Numbered from the stretch's first letter, positions 1-6,084 are shown. The stretch is DNA of 6,177 bases from Candidatus Hydrogenedentota bacterium (GCA_035416745.1 DAOLNV010000011.1:81993-88169), one strand, 5' to 3'. The notes: generated from the sequence alone by a model not told the origin. Numbers and translations: made by a program.

Positions 1-1449
1 GGCGGCATTGAACGCCTCCTTGAGTTGAGCGCTCTCCGACAAGGCCTGTTCGAGTGTACGGCGGGCCTCGTCGGCTTGGCCGAGCAGCCGCGACATCTCT
101 TGCTGGAGATGCTCCTCGTTGCGCGCGAGCCGGTCTGCCAGTTCGTGGCGTTCCTGCTCGAACTGTCTCTTCGCGCTTTCGAGCTGCTCTTCCGCCGTCT
201 GCAACTGTTCTTGCAGGCCGGCGATGAGCGCACCCTGCTCTTCGGATACCGGCCCGGCCGCCAACAACGCTTCGAGTTCCCGGATCTGCCGCCGCTGCTC
301 TTGCTCGGTCTCGCGAAACCGTATCTGGTTGGTTTCGATCTGCGACACCAGTTTTTCAGCGCGCTCGACCAGCATGTTCGCTTCGTACCGCGCCTGGGCC
401 GATTCCTGGTGCGCGGCATGGAGTTGCTGTTGAAAGGCTGCCCTCTCCTCTTCGAAGCGGCGCCGCTCGTCTTCCTGGGCCGTCACGGTATCGGCAAGAA
501 CACGTTCTTTTTCCGATTGCGCGGTCTCGAGCGCAGTCCGCAGGTGCTCGACCTGTTCCTCGGCATCCCCGCGGCGTTGCAGTTCCCTGCGAAGATTGTC
601 GCCGTCTACCCGGGCAGCATCGAGTTCCTCTCGTACTTGGGCAACGGTTTCCTCGAGGCGCGTCACCTCGTTTGCGGGCGCTTGTTGCTGGTCCTGACTC
701 GAGCGCAGGCGGTCCTCCAGCGAAGCAACCTCATCTTTGAGACTGCGGGCGGACGCTGTAGCCTCCTCGAGTTGTCTTGCCAGTTCCGCGGTTTTCGCGC
801 GCTCCTGTTCGAGGGCCATGTCGAGACTCGGGGCCTCTCCGGCGTCTTTTTCTGCCGCACCGACACGCTCGAGCAACTCGCGCAACCGCTCGATCTCGAG
901 ATGCTGCTTCTCGATGACCGCCTGACTTTCGCGGCGCATTTCGCGCTTGAGGATCTCGAGCTGGGTTTCACCCTCGCGCACCCGGATTTCGACGGTCTGG
1001 CCCGAGGCGATCATGTCGCGCAGCCCTTGAGGAAGCGCCTTAAGACGCCGCGGATGCACATTGCTGGCCAGCATGACATAGTGGTGATTGTCGAGAAAAA
1101 TCCGCACCACCGCCTCGAGTTCTTCGAGCAAATCGTCAAAGAGTTCGAGCTGGTCGATGAGCAGGATGGCCGATTCGGCTTTTTCGACGGGCGAAGGATC
1201 GCCGATCAGGTCGCGCACCTCGCGCCGGAACTCCCGCGCCGTGATCACCGCCAGAGAGGTGCGCGGCGAGGAGGCCTTCACCCGTTTCCAGATCGAATAG
1301 AGCAGGTGGGTCTTCCCGCATCCCTCTTCGCCGAGCAACAACACCGGCATGGGCCCGGCCGGCTGCAAGTCCGCAATGCGCTTGCAGATATCCAGAGCCG
1401 CGCGATTGCCATCGGCCGCAAGGAAAGTATTGAAACTGAACCGCTTCAT
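1..1449 (-). CDS. DnaA/Hda-like AAA+ ATPase domain fused to a long coiled coil (3' end outside window)
   Basis: The frame is open from an ATG at 1449 to the left edge: 483 codons with no stop, so the C-terminus is missing. An AGGGG Shine-Dalgarno lies just before the ATG. Residues 5-171 match DnaA domain III, with the DnaA N-terminal domains I and II absent: Walker A GEEGCGKT (40-47) followed by HLLYSIW as in DnaA, Walker B ILLID (95-99), a sensor-1-like LASN (127-130), and a DnaA-style ETQLEILKRE (161-170). From about 172 the protein becomes Glu/Gln/Arg/Leu/Ala-rich heptad coiled coil to the edge, with likely breaks near 196-210, 252-262 and 398-405. No DnaA domain IV helix-turn-helix is seen in the visible part. 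By hand alignment, the second Walker B acidic residue is Gln100 and the box VII arginine finger is Met146, so ATP hydrolysis and DnaA-like oligomerisation may be impaired. It is not the replication initiator; a structural or regulatory scaffold role is inference. It is divergent from the PP2C gene. Confidence 0.88.
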   Translation of the reverse strand, partial: MKRFSFNTFLAADGNRAALDICKRIADLQPAGPMPVLLLGEEGCGKTHLLYSIWKRVKASSPRTSLAVITAREFRREVRDLIGDPSPVEKAESAILLIDQLELFDDLLEELEAVVRIFLDNHHYVMLASNVHPRRLKALPQGLRDMIASGQTVEIRVREGETQLEILKREMRRESQAVIEKQHLEIERLRELLERVGAAEKDAGEAPSLDMALEQERAKTAELARQLEEATASARSLKDEVASLEDRLRSSQDQQQAPANEVTRLEETVAQVREELDAARVDGDNLRRELQRRGDAEEQVEHLRTALETAQSEKERVLADTVTAQEDERRRFEEERAAFQQQLHAAHQESAQARYEANMLVERAEKLVSQIETNQIRFRETEQEQRRQIRELEALLAAGPVSEEQGALIAGLQEQLQTAEEQLESAKRQFEQERHELADRLARNEEHLQQEMSRLLGQADEARRTLEQALSESAQLKEAFNAA

Positions 1450-1485
1450 TGCCCCTGTTCCATATCGCGCCTACGTACCCTTAGA

Positions 1486-1514
1486 ATTCTATCGCGCGGG
1501 CGGGAGGCTGTCAA
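1486..1514 (-). promoter_or_regulatory. Near-consensus sigma70 promoter of the DnaA-like/coiled-coil gene
   Basis: Read on the minus strand, a perfect -35 TTGACA (1509-1514) is separated by exactly 17 bp from a -10 TAGAAT (1486-1491), which has one mismatch to consensus. Transcription would start near 1479-1480, giving a leader of about 30 nt that carries the AGGGG ribosome binding site before the ATG at 1449. This is the best promoter match in the window and suggests the gene is expressed constitutively at a good level. Confidence 0.8.
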
Positions 1515-1623
1515 CTGATTCCCCCTGCTACGGCCTTCAGAATATGCGGTTTTCGTTAAATGCGCAGATAGACGCCTACACAGCAAGAACAGCACACCGC
1601 CCTGCCGTCTCTCGCACGGATCC

Positions 1624-1643
1624 TGCCCCTTTAGGGCATTATA
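1624..1643 (-). promoter_or_regulatory. Perfect TATAAT -10 hexamer beside a short inverted repeat
   Basis: The minus strand carries a perfect TATAAT at 1638-1643. It abuts a 5-bp inverted repeat, TGCCC (1624-1628) and GGGCA (1634-1638), with a 5-nt CTTTA loop, which would sit at the start point. I find no convincing -35 at 15-18 bp, so this is either an activator-dependent second promoter for the minus-strand gene, with an operator at its start site, or chance. A transcript from here would have a leader of about 180 nt. Confidence 0.3.
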
Positions 1644-1697
1644 GTATGGCAGCGGGGAAACGAGGCCTCCCACGGGGCTGTTTCGTGCAGTGCGGAG

Positions 1698-1727
1698 TTG
1701 CAGATTGCGCAAGAAATCTGGTACTTT
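1698..1727 (+). promoter_or_regulatory. Weak candidate promoter of the PP2C gene containing an inverted repeat
   Basis: A TTGCAG (1698-1703) is followed after 18 bp by TACTTT (1722-1727), preceded by TGG as in extended -10 promoters. The hexamers match consensus poorly (about 3 of 6 each). The spacer contains a perfect 6-bp inverted repeat, CAGATT (1701-1706) and AATCTG (1715-1720), with an 8-nt centre, which could be an operator. The implied start near 1734 would leave about 22 nt before the ATG at 1756, just enough for the AGGGAG Shine-Dalgarno. Confidence 0.3.
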
Positions 1728-1755
1728 CGCGTTTAGAGTCAGGGAGTTCACCCTC

Positions 1756-2661
1756 ATGCGCATCGATATTGCGGCACAGACAGATGTCGGGCGCCGCAAA
1801 CGCACGAACGAAGATTATTACGGCGTTTTCCGTGAGGACACGCCGGGCTTGCGGCTTTTTCGCGAGGGGGCACTGCTTTGTGTTGCCGATGGGCTTGGTG
1901 GGCATGTGGCGGGAGAAATCGCGAGCAAGCTGACCGTCTCGGTCGTGAAAGATGTTCTCAAAGAGTCGCCCCCCGCCCCGATCGAAGGCCAGGAAGACAA
2001 GGGGCAGCTTACCCTTCTCAAGCAATACATCATTCGCGCCAACGATAATGTCCACAAAACCAACCAGGACCTCGTGAAGACCGGCCGTCCCATGGGTACG
2101 ACCCTTCTTGCCAGTCTGGTGACGCCCAAGAAGGTGTACATCGCCAACGTGGGCGACTCGCGGTGTTATCTGTTTCGCGACGGCGATCTCATCTATCGCA
2201 CCGTAGACCATTCGTGGGTGGACGAGCAGGTGAAAGCCGGGCTGATGTCGAAGGCCGAGGCCGAGTCCGACTCGCGCAAGTACATCCTGACGCGGAGCGT
2301 GGGCACTCATCCCCAGGTCGAGATCGACGATTATATCTGGGATATTCTGCCGGGCGATATGCTGTTGCTGTGCACGGACGGTCTCGTGAACATGGTCAAG
2401 GACGCGGAGATCACCGAAGAATTCAAGCGAAACGCGAGCCCCGCGGAAATTGCACACCGTCTCATCAATATCGCCAACGACAACGGAGGCAAAGACAATA
2501 TCACAGTCATCGTTGCCGACATTATGCCGAGTCTCACGACCGTTACGGGACGGCGGATCAAGGCGTTTTCAAAAAAGCGCGGCGCGAAACTCCTGTACAC
2601 CCTGCTGTTGATCGCGTTTGGGGGACTGTGTTTTTACCTCGGCCATGTGCTGTGGCCTTGA
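1756..2661 (+). CDS. PP2C-family (PPM) serine/threonine protein phosphatase with C-terminal membrane anchor
   Basis: Metal-dependent protein phosphatase of the bacterial Stp/PrpC type (301 aa), which removes phosphate from Ser/Thr residues. All core motifs are visible: RTNED (16-20), DGLGGH (45-50), GTT (114-116), GDSR (133-136), CTDG (206-209) and GGKDNIT (244-250). The metal-binding aspartates are therefore expected at Asp20, Asp45, Asp208 and Asp247. After the domain comes a basic linker (266-278) and one hydrophobic segment (about 279-298) that ends the protein, so the catalytic domain should face the cytoplasm from a tail-anchored position. The ATG at 1756 is chosen because AGGGAG lies 9 bp upstream and the family's N-terminus starts exactly there; the frame remains open to a GTG at 1690, but that extension has no family resemblance. 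No Ser/Thr kinase is visible in the window. It is divergent from the DnaA-like gene and overlaps the lpxH-like gene tail to tail by 28 bp. Confidence 0.95.
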   Translation: MRIDIAAQTDVGRRKRTNEDYYGVFREDTPGLRLFREGALLCVADGLGGHVAGEIASKLTVSVVKDVLKESPPAPIEGQEDKGQLTLLKQYIIRANDNVHKTNQDLVKTGRPMGTTLLASLVTPKKVYIANVGDSRCYLFRDGDLIYRTVDHSWVDEQVKAGLMSKAEAESDSRKYILTRSVGTHPQVEIDDYIWDILPGDMLLLCTDGLVNMVKDAEITEEFKRNASPAEIAHRLINIANDNGGKDNITVIVADIMPSLTTVTGRRIKAFSKKRGAKLLYTLLLIAFGGLCFYLGHVLWP

Positions 2662-3395
2662 AATGACTCGAGGCGGTACGAGCCGTCTTCGCCCACCACA
2701 TACGTGTGGTGCCACAGCCAGTCTCCGGTATTGATGTAGAGCCCCTGTCCGTCCGGCGTGGGAAAGTGTTCTTCAACGGGATGATGGGAATGGGCGCATA
2801 ACACCACGTCGGCCTCGCCCGAAGCCAGCACGCGTTCCGCGTACGAGCGCAACGGGCCCACTTCAGACCCCTTGCTGGGATCCGAGGGACTGAACATGGT
2901 GCGGCTTCCCTTCGAAACGCCCTGCGCGATGGCCATGGCCCAATCGGGATGGAGCAGACGAAACGCCCAGACGGCCACGCGCCACCGCGCAACGCGTTTG
3001 TAGAGATGGTAGCGCCAATCGTCAGGGTTGATCCCGTCCCCGTGGGCCAAGTGCACGCGCTGGCCGTCGATATCGAGCGTCACGGGGTCCGGATACACGG
3101 TGAACCCAAGATACTGTTTGAGAAACCGGCCAGCCCAGAAATCGTGATTGCCGCAGACAAAAAGCAGTTCAACCCCGGCGTCGCGAAGACTGGCGAACGC
3201 GCGCAACACGTCGAAATACCCGGAGAAAATGACGTGCTTGTATTCGAACCAGAAATCGAACAGGTCGCCCAGAACAATAACGCGGGAGACGTCACTGGGG
3301 TCGAGACCGCGCAAGAAGGCCGCCAGGAGTTCCATGTTCTCCCGGCCGCCCGGGGCCACGGTGAGGTGGGCGTCCGAAACAACAATAGTTTTCAT
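2634..3395 (-). CDS. lpxH: UDP-2,3-diacylglucosamine diphosphatase-like metallophosphoesterase
   Basis: Calcineurin-like metallophosphoesterase of 253 residues, the size of LpxH (about 240), which cleaves UDP-2,3-diacylglucosamine to lipid X and UMP in lipid A synthesis at the inner membrane. The dinuclear-metal ligands are in order: DAH (Asp8, His10), GDLFDFW (Asp44), GNHDFW (Asn83, His84), HGD (His118) and HSHHP (His202, His204). The run GDLFDFWFEY and the HGDGIN segment are LpxH-like. The third block reads GNHD rather than the GNRD of E. coli LpxH, so a relative with another phosphoester substrate cannot be excluded. The ATG at 3395 overlaps the lepB stop in an ATGA and has no good Shine-Dalgarno of its own, so translation is probably coupled to lepB. 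The 3' end runs 28 bp into the convergent PP2C gene. It implies an outer-membrane organism. Confidence 0.82.
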   Translation of the reverse strand: MKTIVVSDAHLTVAPGGRENMELLAAFLRGLDPSDVSRVIVLGDLFDFWFEYKHVIFSGYFDVLRAFASLRDAGVELLFVCGNHDFWAGRFLKQYLGFTVYPDPVTLDIDGQRVHLAHGDGINPDDWRYHLYKRVARWRVAVWAFRLLHPDWAMAIAQGVSKGSRTMFSPSDPSKGSEVGPLRSYAERVLASGEADVVLCAHSHHPVEEHFPTPDGQGLYINTGDWLWHHTYVVGEDGSYRLESFQGHSTWPR

Positions 3396-4063
3396 TTGAT
3401 GAGGCCGAAACGGCTGAGCGGCCAGAAACGCAGGAGCGCCTGGCCGATGACCAGGTCCCCGCTGACCGTTCCGAAATTCCGGCTGTCTTTGCTGATGTTT
3501 CGATTGTCGCCCATCACGAAGTATTCGTCAGGCCCTACGAGGATTTCGCGGTCGGGTTCGTTGGAGAGGGCTTCTTCGCTGATATAGGCCTGGTCAATTC
3601 TCCGGTCATTCACATAGATGGCTGTTTCCCGAAGCCGCAGGCGTACGGCGTTTTCGGGCTCAGCCTCGTTCCCCGCGCGGACGGTATTGGTGCCGCCTTC
3701 CTCGGGCCCCACAACGATCACGCGTTTCACGTAACGTTTCCCGCGGTCATCGGGACTGTCGAACACCACGATATCGCCGGTGTCGGGGGCCAACACCAGG
3801 GAAAACGGCCAATGCTGGCCCAGTTTGAAGACCAGGATGCGCTCGTTTTCGCGCAGGGTGGGCTCCATCGAGGGCCCCTCGACTTCATATCCCTCGATAA
3901 CAAACTCGCGCAACACCAGGAAAAGCACCAGGAAGACCGCCACCATCTTCACGAACTCGATGACTTCACGTTTGGCTTCCTGGCGGCTTCTTTCGCGCTT
4001 TTCCGTCTCGTTTCCCGGCGGCGCGTCCCCTGTCGGGGTTTCTATTCTTTCCTCTTCTTTCAC
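3392..4063 (-). CDS. lepB: Type I signal peptidase
   Basis: Membrane serine protease (223 aa) that removes signal peptides from exported proteins at the outer face of the inner membrane. A highly charged 35-residue cytoplasmic N-terminus is followed by one membrane segment (about 37-56). Box B EGPSMEPTL carries the nucleophile Ser65; the general base is Lys113 in RYVKRVIVVG; box E GDNRNISKDSRNFG spans 185-198. The C-terminal block is QALLRFWPLSRFG. The start is a GTG at 4063: no ATG, GTG or TTG lies between it and the in-frame stop at 4106-4108, and only a weak purine-rich GGGAAAAG precedes it. Length is shorter than E. coli LepB (two membrane segments) and closer to single-span enzymes. First gene of an operon with the lpxH-like gene through a 4-bp overlap. 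Confidence 0.96.
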   Translation of the reverse strand: MKEEERIETPTGDAPPGNETEKRERSRQEAKREVIEFVKMVAVFLVLFLVLREFVIEGYEVEGPSMEPTLRENERILVFKLGQHWPFSLVLAPDTGDIVVFDSPDDRGKRYVKRVIVVGPEEGGTNTVRAGNEAEPENAVRLRLRETAIYVNDRRIDQAYISEEALSNEPDREILVGPDEYFVMGDNRNISKDSRNFGTVSGDLVIGQALLRFWPLSRFGLIK

Positions 4064-4102
4064 GCTTTTCCCGATTCCGCGGCGTATCTTGCCGCTCCTC
4101 GA

Positions 4103-4131
4103 AATCTACCATCCCTCAACGCGTTCTGCAA
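4103..4131 (-). promoter_or_regulatory. Candidate extended -10 promoter of the lepB-lpxH operon
   Basis: On the minus strand TTGCAG (4126-4131) is followed after 17 bp by TAGATT (4103-4108), with TGG immediately before it (extended -10 TGn). A transcript would start near 4096, about 33 nt before the GTG of lepB. The -35 is weak and the -10 matches at 4 of 6, so the extended -10 carries most of the support. A perfect 10-bp palindrome, CACCGCGGTG, lies at 4147-4156, just upstream. Confidence 0.5.
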
Positions 4132-4141
4132 CTATCTCCCG

Positions 4142-4185
4142 GAACCCACCGCGGTGTCATGTCCGGTTGCATGGGTTCTTTTATT
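4142..4185 (+). terminator. Stem-loop with T-rich tail on the plus strand, possible intrinsic terminator
   Basis: GAACCCA (4142-4148) and TGGGTTC (4172-4178) form a perfect 7-bp stem around a 23-nt loop, followed on the plus strand by TTTTATT (4179-4185). The form resembles an intrinsic terminator read left to right, but no plus-strand gene ends here, so it could only stop antisense transcription. On the minus strand, the direction of all neighbouring genes, no T run follows the stem. The loop is longer than usual and contains the palindrome at 4147-4156. It could instead be an operator region of lepB. Confidence 0.25.
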
Positions 4186-4252
4186 GTCTGATGCTTAGTC
4201 GCCGCAGACCGCGACATGATGGCCTGTGAGCTGGCTTCTGGGCATAACCCGC

Positions 4253-4299
4253 CGCCGGGCAAGTGCATGCAGCGCCCGGCGCGCGCGTGCCGCCCGGCG
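4253..4299. repeat. Three copies of a GC-rich 8-mer in mixed orientation after the TPR-like gene
   Basis: CGCCGGGC at 4253-4260 has two inverted partners, GCCCGGCG at 4274-4281 and at 4292-4299. Either can form a perfect 8-bp stem with it (13-nt or 31-nt loop). In the minus-strand transcript this lies 17-63 nt after the stop of the upstream gene and could form a 3'-end stem-loop. No U tract follows on that strand, so it is not a standard intrinsic terminator. The rest of 4064-4315 holds only the candidate sites listed; I see no gene in it. Confidence 0.5.
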
Positions 4300-4315
4300 T
4301 TCGGCGGCGGTCCTG

Positions 4316-5428
4316 CTAAGCGGCCTTACCCGGAACCAAGCCCAAAGCCTTTACGACGGGCGAATCCTCACGATAGACCGGCACGATAATCTCAACCTCT
4401 CCGATGAACTGCCGCGACACAAACAGGATTCCGGCGGGGTGCAAGAAAGCCAGCTCTTTCAGGTATTGCCACCACTCGCCATTCTCGATCTCGCGCCCCA
4501 GCAGCACGGCGGGGATTTGGCGCGGATTGGCGCCCAGGGTCTCGTCGATCTCTCCCGCAAGGCTGCTCGCCGCCGCGTTCTGGTCCTCGGCCCGGGCGGC
4601 GATGGCCCGCTTGATGCGCTCGGAGAACTCACGTTTCAGGTCGAGGGCTTCCCGGTATCGGTGCACAAACTCGTGCCACTCGGGATCGCGTGAATCAACC
4701 ATCTCCTTGAGAAAAGGGACGCGCAGGTCAAGGGGCCGGTTTTCGAGGCGCACGGCGATGTCATTGCTCAACAACAGGTAACCCAACGCCGTCTGCACGA
4801 AGCTTGATGTCTCCTGCAACGGCAGACAGTCTTCGGGCCGCTGGGGATAGTCCCCGTGCAAAACGAGTGCGCGCATCTGGTAGTCAGGGGTCTTGGGCAA
4901 AGGCTCGGGAAATGCCGCGTAATCGTATTCGAGGCCCGACGCGGCGACGTAGCCGCGCACGGCCTTCCGAATGTCGCTTTTGTCAAGGTTCGCGTCCGCT
5001 TCCTCGAGAACCAGCTCCTGCATGCGCCCCCGGATACGGAGCATCTCATACGCCTGGGCCGCGCTCGTGTACTTCTCCTGGCGCAAGGCGTTGTCGCCCA
5101 GCATCAGAACCAGCTCGTACGGCAGCTGGGGCGGGCGCATCATCTTCAGTTCGTTCTCGATATGCGGCCAGACCGCGCGCGAACGGACCAGGTCGAGGGC
5201 GTTCTGGAATTCCCGCTCCCGTTCCTGCTCGCCGTCCGGTCTCAGATAGGCGTACTTCTCGGTCTCGAACTGCTCAGGGGACGTTGTCCGCGCCGGCGAG
5301 AACGGACCGAAGAGAAACCGGAGATTCACGATATCGCCGTCGTGGACCGCCTTCGCGAAGGCCTTGGCGGCGAGGTCCATGTCCACGGTCTTCTCTTGAG
5401 TGACGGACTGACGGTTGCGTCCCAGCAC
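4316..5428 (-). CDS. Uncharacterised protein with TPR-like helical region, paired with J-domain-like gene
   Basis: I do not recognise this 370-residue protein. It has no signal peptide or membrane segment and should be cytoplasmic and mostly helical. Residues about 104-133 (LGDNALRQEKYTSAAQAYEML) fit a TPR helix pair, and 135-165 may be a second, degenerate one. Residues 250-300 are charged helix. The C-terminal part (about 304-353) looks like a mixed alpha/beta domain ending in a beta-rich segment (ILFVSRQFIGEVEIIVPVY). The GTG at 5428 is chosen because it lies 3 bp after the stop of the upstream gene and AAAGGA sits 8 nt before it; an ATG at 5380 (residue 17) is the alternative start. The tight spacing to the J-domain-like gene shows one operon, and TPR proteins commonly act as chaperone or complex adaptors, so a joint role is plausible inference. 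Confidence 0.88.
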   Translation of the reverse strand: MLGRNRQSVTQEKTVDMDLAAKAFAKAVHDGDIVNLRFLFGPFSPARTTSPEQFETEKYAYLRPDGEQEREREFQNALDLVRSRAVWPHIENELKMMRPPQLPYELVLMLGDNALRQEKYTSAAQAYEMLRIRGRMQELVLEEADANLDKSDIRKAVRGYVAASGLEYDYAAFPEPLPKTPDYQMRALVLHGDYPQRPEDCLPLQETSSFVQTALGYLLLSNDIAVRLENRPLDLRVPFLKEMVDSRDPEWHEFVHRYREALDLKREFSERIKRAIAARAEDQNAAASSLAGEIDETLGANPRQIPAVLLGREIENGEWWQYLKELAFLHPAGILFVSRQFIGEVEIIVPVYREDSPVVKALGLVPGKAA

Positions 5429-5431
5429 GGT

Positions 5432-6016
5432 TCAGGTCCTTTCATTCAGGGCCGCGGCGACGAATTTGCGCCGCTCATCCCAATCAACGGACGGCGGCGT
5501 AACCTCGGCGTAGGGCAGGCGCTCCAGAATCTTCTGGTAGAGGTCGTTCCGGTAGAACCGGAGGATGCGCGAAGCGTGCCGCGTGTGGGCGGCATCCCAG
5601 TTGCTGTTCTCGACGCACTCCTTGTCCTGTCCCGCCGACAGCATCCACTCCTCGCAATACTTGCTCAAGAACGCCTGCAGGCGGCCATCATACTGCCGCC
5701 GAAAGATATCCGCCTCGGCATCGTTTGCCGCGACGGCGTCCCGCCATTTCTGCTCGAGCTCGATGAGTGCCTGGCGTTCGGACCAGTAGGCCTCGCGTGT
5801 ATCGTTCTCGCGCAGCACCAGGAGCGCCGCGTTAAGCTGTGCCATTTCAAGGAGATAGTGTGCGCGCCGCTGCTGGGTAATCTCGACCCGCGCGATCTCG
5901 CCGACGAGCTCCTTCATGCGCCTGCGGTACACCTTGCGCACCTCGCCCGGCTTGGCATCTTCATTCAGGCCAAGGATTTCGAAGAAGTTGATGTATCCGT
6001 CGTCGGTTCCTGCCAT
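5432..6016 (-). CDS. J-domain-like protein lacking the HPD motif
   Basis: The 194-residue product begins with a fold resembling the DnaJ J domain: helix I YINFFEILGL (8-17), helix II GEVRKVYRRRMKEL (24-37), and helix III about 50-79 ending NDTREAYW where J domains have the DPEKRAEYD-type end. The HPD tripeptide between helices II and III, needed to stimulate Hsp70 ATPase, is absent: the position reads LVGEIAR. The rest (80-194) is charged and helical, without the Gly/Phe-rich, zinc-finger or C-terminal peptide-binding regions of DnaJ. It is therefore more likely a J-like interaction module than an active Hsp70 co-chaperone. The ATG at 6014-6016 has GGAG 10 bp upstream. First gene of an operon with the TPR-like gene 3 bp downstream. 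The J-domain assignment rests on pattern matching by eye. Confidence 0.87.
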   Translation of the reverse strand: MAGTDDGYINFFEILGLNEDAKPGEVRKVYRRRMKELVGEIARVEITQQRRAHYLLEMAQLNAALLVLRENDTREAYWSERQALIELEQKWRDAVAANDAEADIFRRQYDGRLQAFLSKYCEEWMLSAGQDKECVENSNWDAAHTRHASRILRFYRNDLYQKILERLPYAEVTPPSVDWDERRKFVAAALNERT

Positions 6017-6055
6017 GTCCGCGCAACTCCAGGAGGTTTGCCCCGCAAAACCCTG

Positions 6056-6084
6056 ATTCTACCGAAATGACGGTGTCCAGACAA
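6056..6084 (-). promoter_or_regulatory. Sigma70-like promoter of the J-domain-like/TPR operon
   Basis: On the minus strand TTGTCT (6079-6084) and TAGAAT (6056-6061) are separated by 17 bp. The -10 is identical to that of the strong promoter at 1486-1491, and the spacer is the same length. A start near 6049 would give a leader of about 33 nt with GGAG before the ATG at 6016. This indicates that the pair can be transcribed independently of the gene that ends at 6111. Confidence 0.6.

Noticed and set aside
1..1449. Identification as the replication initiator DnaA
   Set aside because: DnaA domains I and II are absent, no domain IV helix-turn-helix is visible, key ATPase residues differ, and a long coiled coil follows the ATPase domain.
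25..1518. A 497-codon plus-strand open frame
   Set aside because: It is antisense to the DnaA-like/coiled-coil gene. The reverse strand shows Walker motifs, heptad repeats, a ribosome binding site and a strong promoter, whereas this frame gives a Leu/Arg/Phe-rich sequence without any family signature. Coiled-coil codons rich in GAG, CTC and GCG seldom create stops on the opposite strand.
1349..1933. A 194-codon plus-strand frame spanning the divergent intergenic region
   Set aside because: It starts inside the DnaA-like gene on the opposite strand and ends inside the PP2C gene in another frame, with low-complexity content and no motif.
1639..2457. A 272-codon minus-strand open frame
   Set aside because: It is antisense to the PP2C phosphatase, all of whose catalytic motifs are intact on the plus strand.
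2620..2700. A bidirectional terminator between the convergent PP2C and lpxH-like genes
   Set aside because: The coding regions overlap and I found no hairpin with a T tract on either strand there.
2949..3587. A 212-codon plus-strand open frame
   Set aside because: It is antisense to the lpxH-like gene and the end of lepB, both identified by conserved motifs.
5432..6016. Identification as DnaJ
   Set aside because: There is no HPD motif, no Gly/Phe region and no CxxCxGxG zinc repeats; only the helical outline of a J domain is present.
4856..6070. A 404-codon plus-strand open frame
   Set aside because: It lies opposite two well-supported minus-strand genes with good start sites and 3-bp spacing, and shows no recognisable domain or ribosome binding site.
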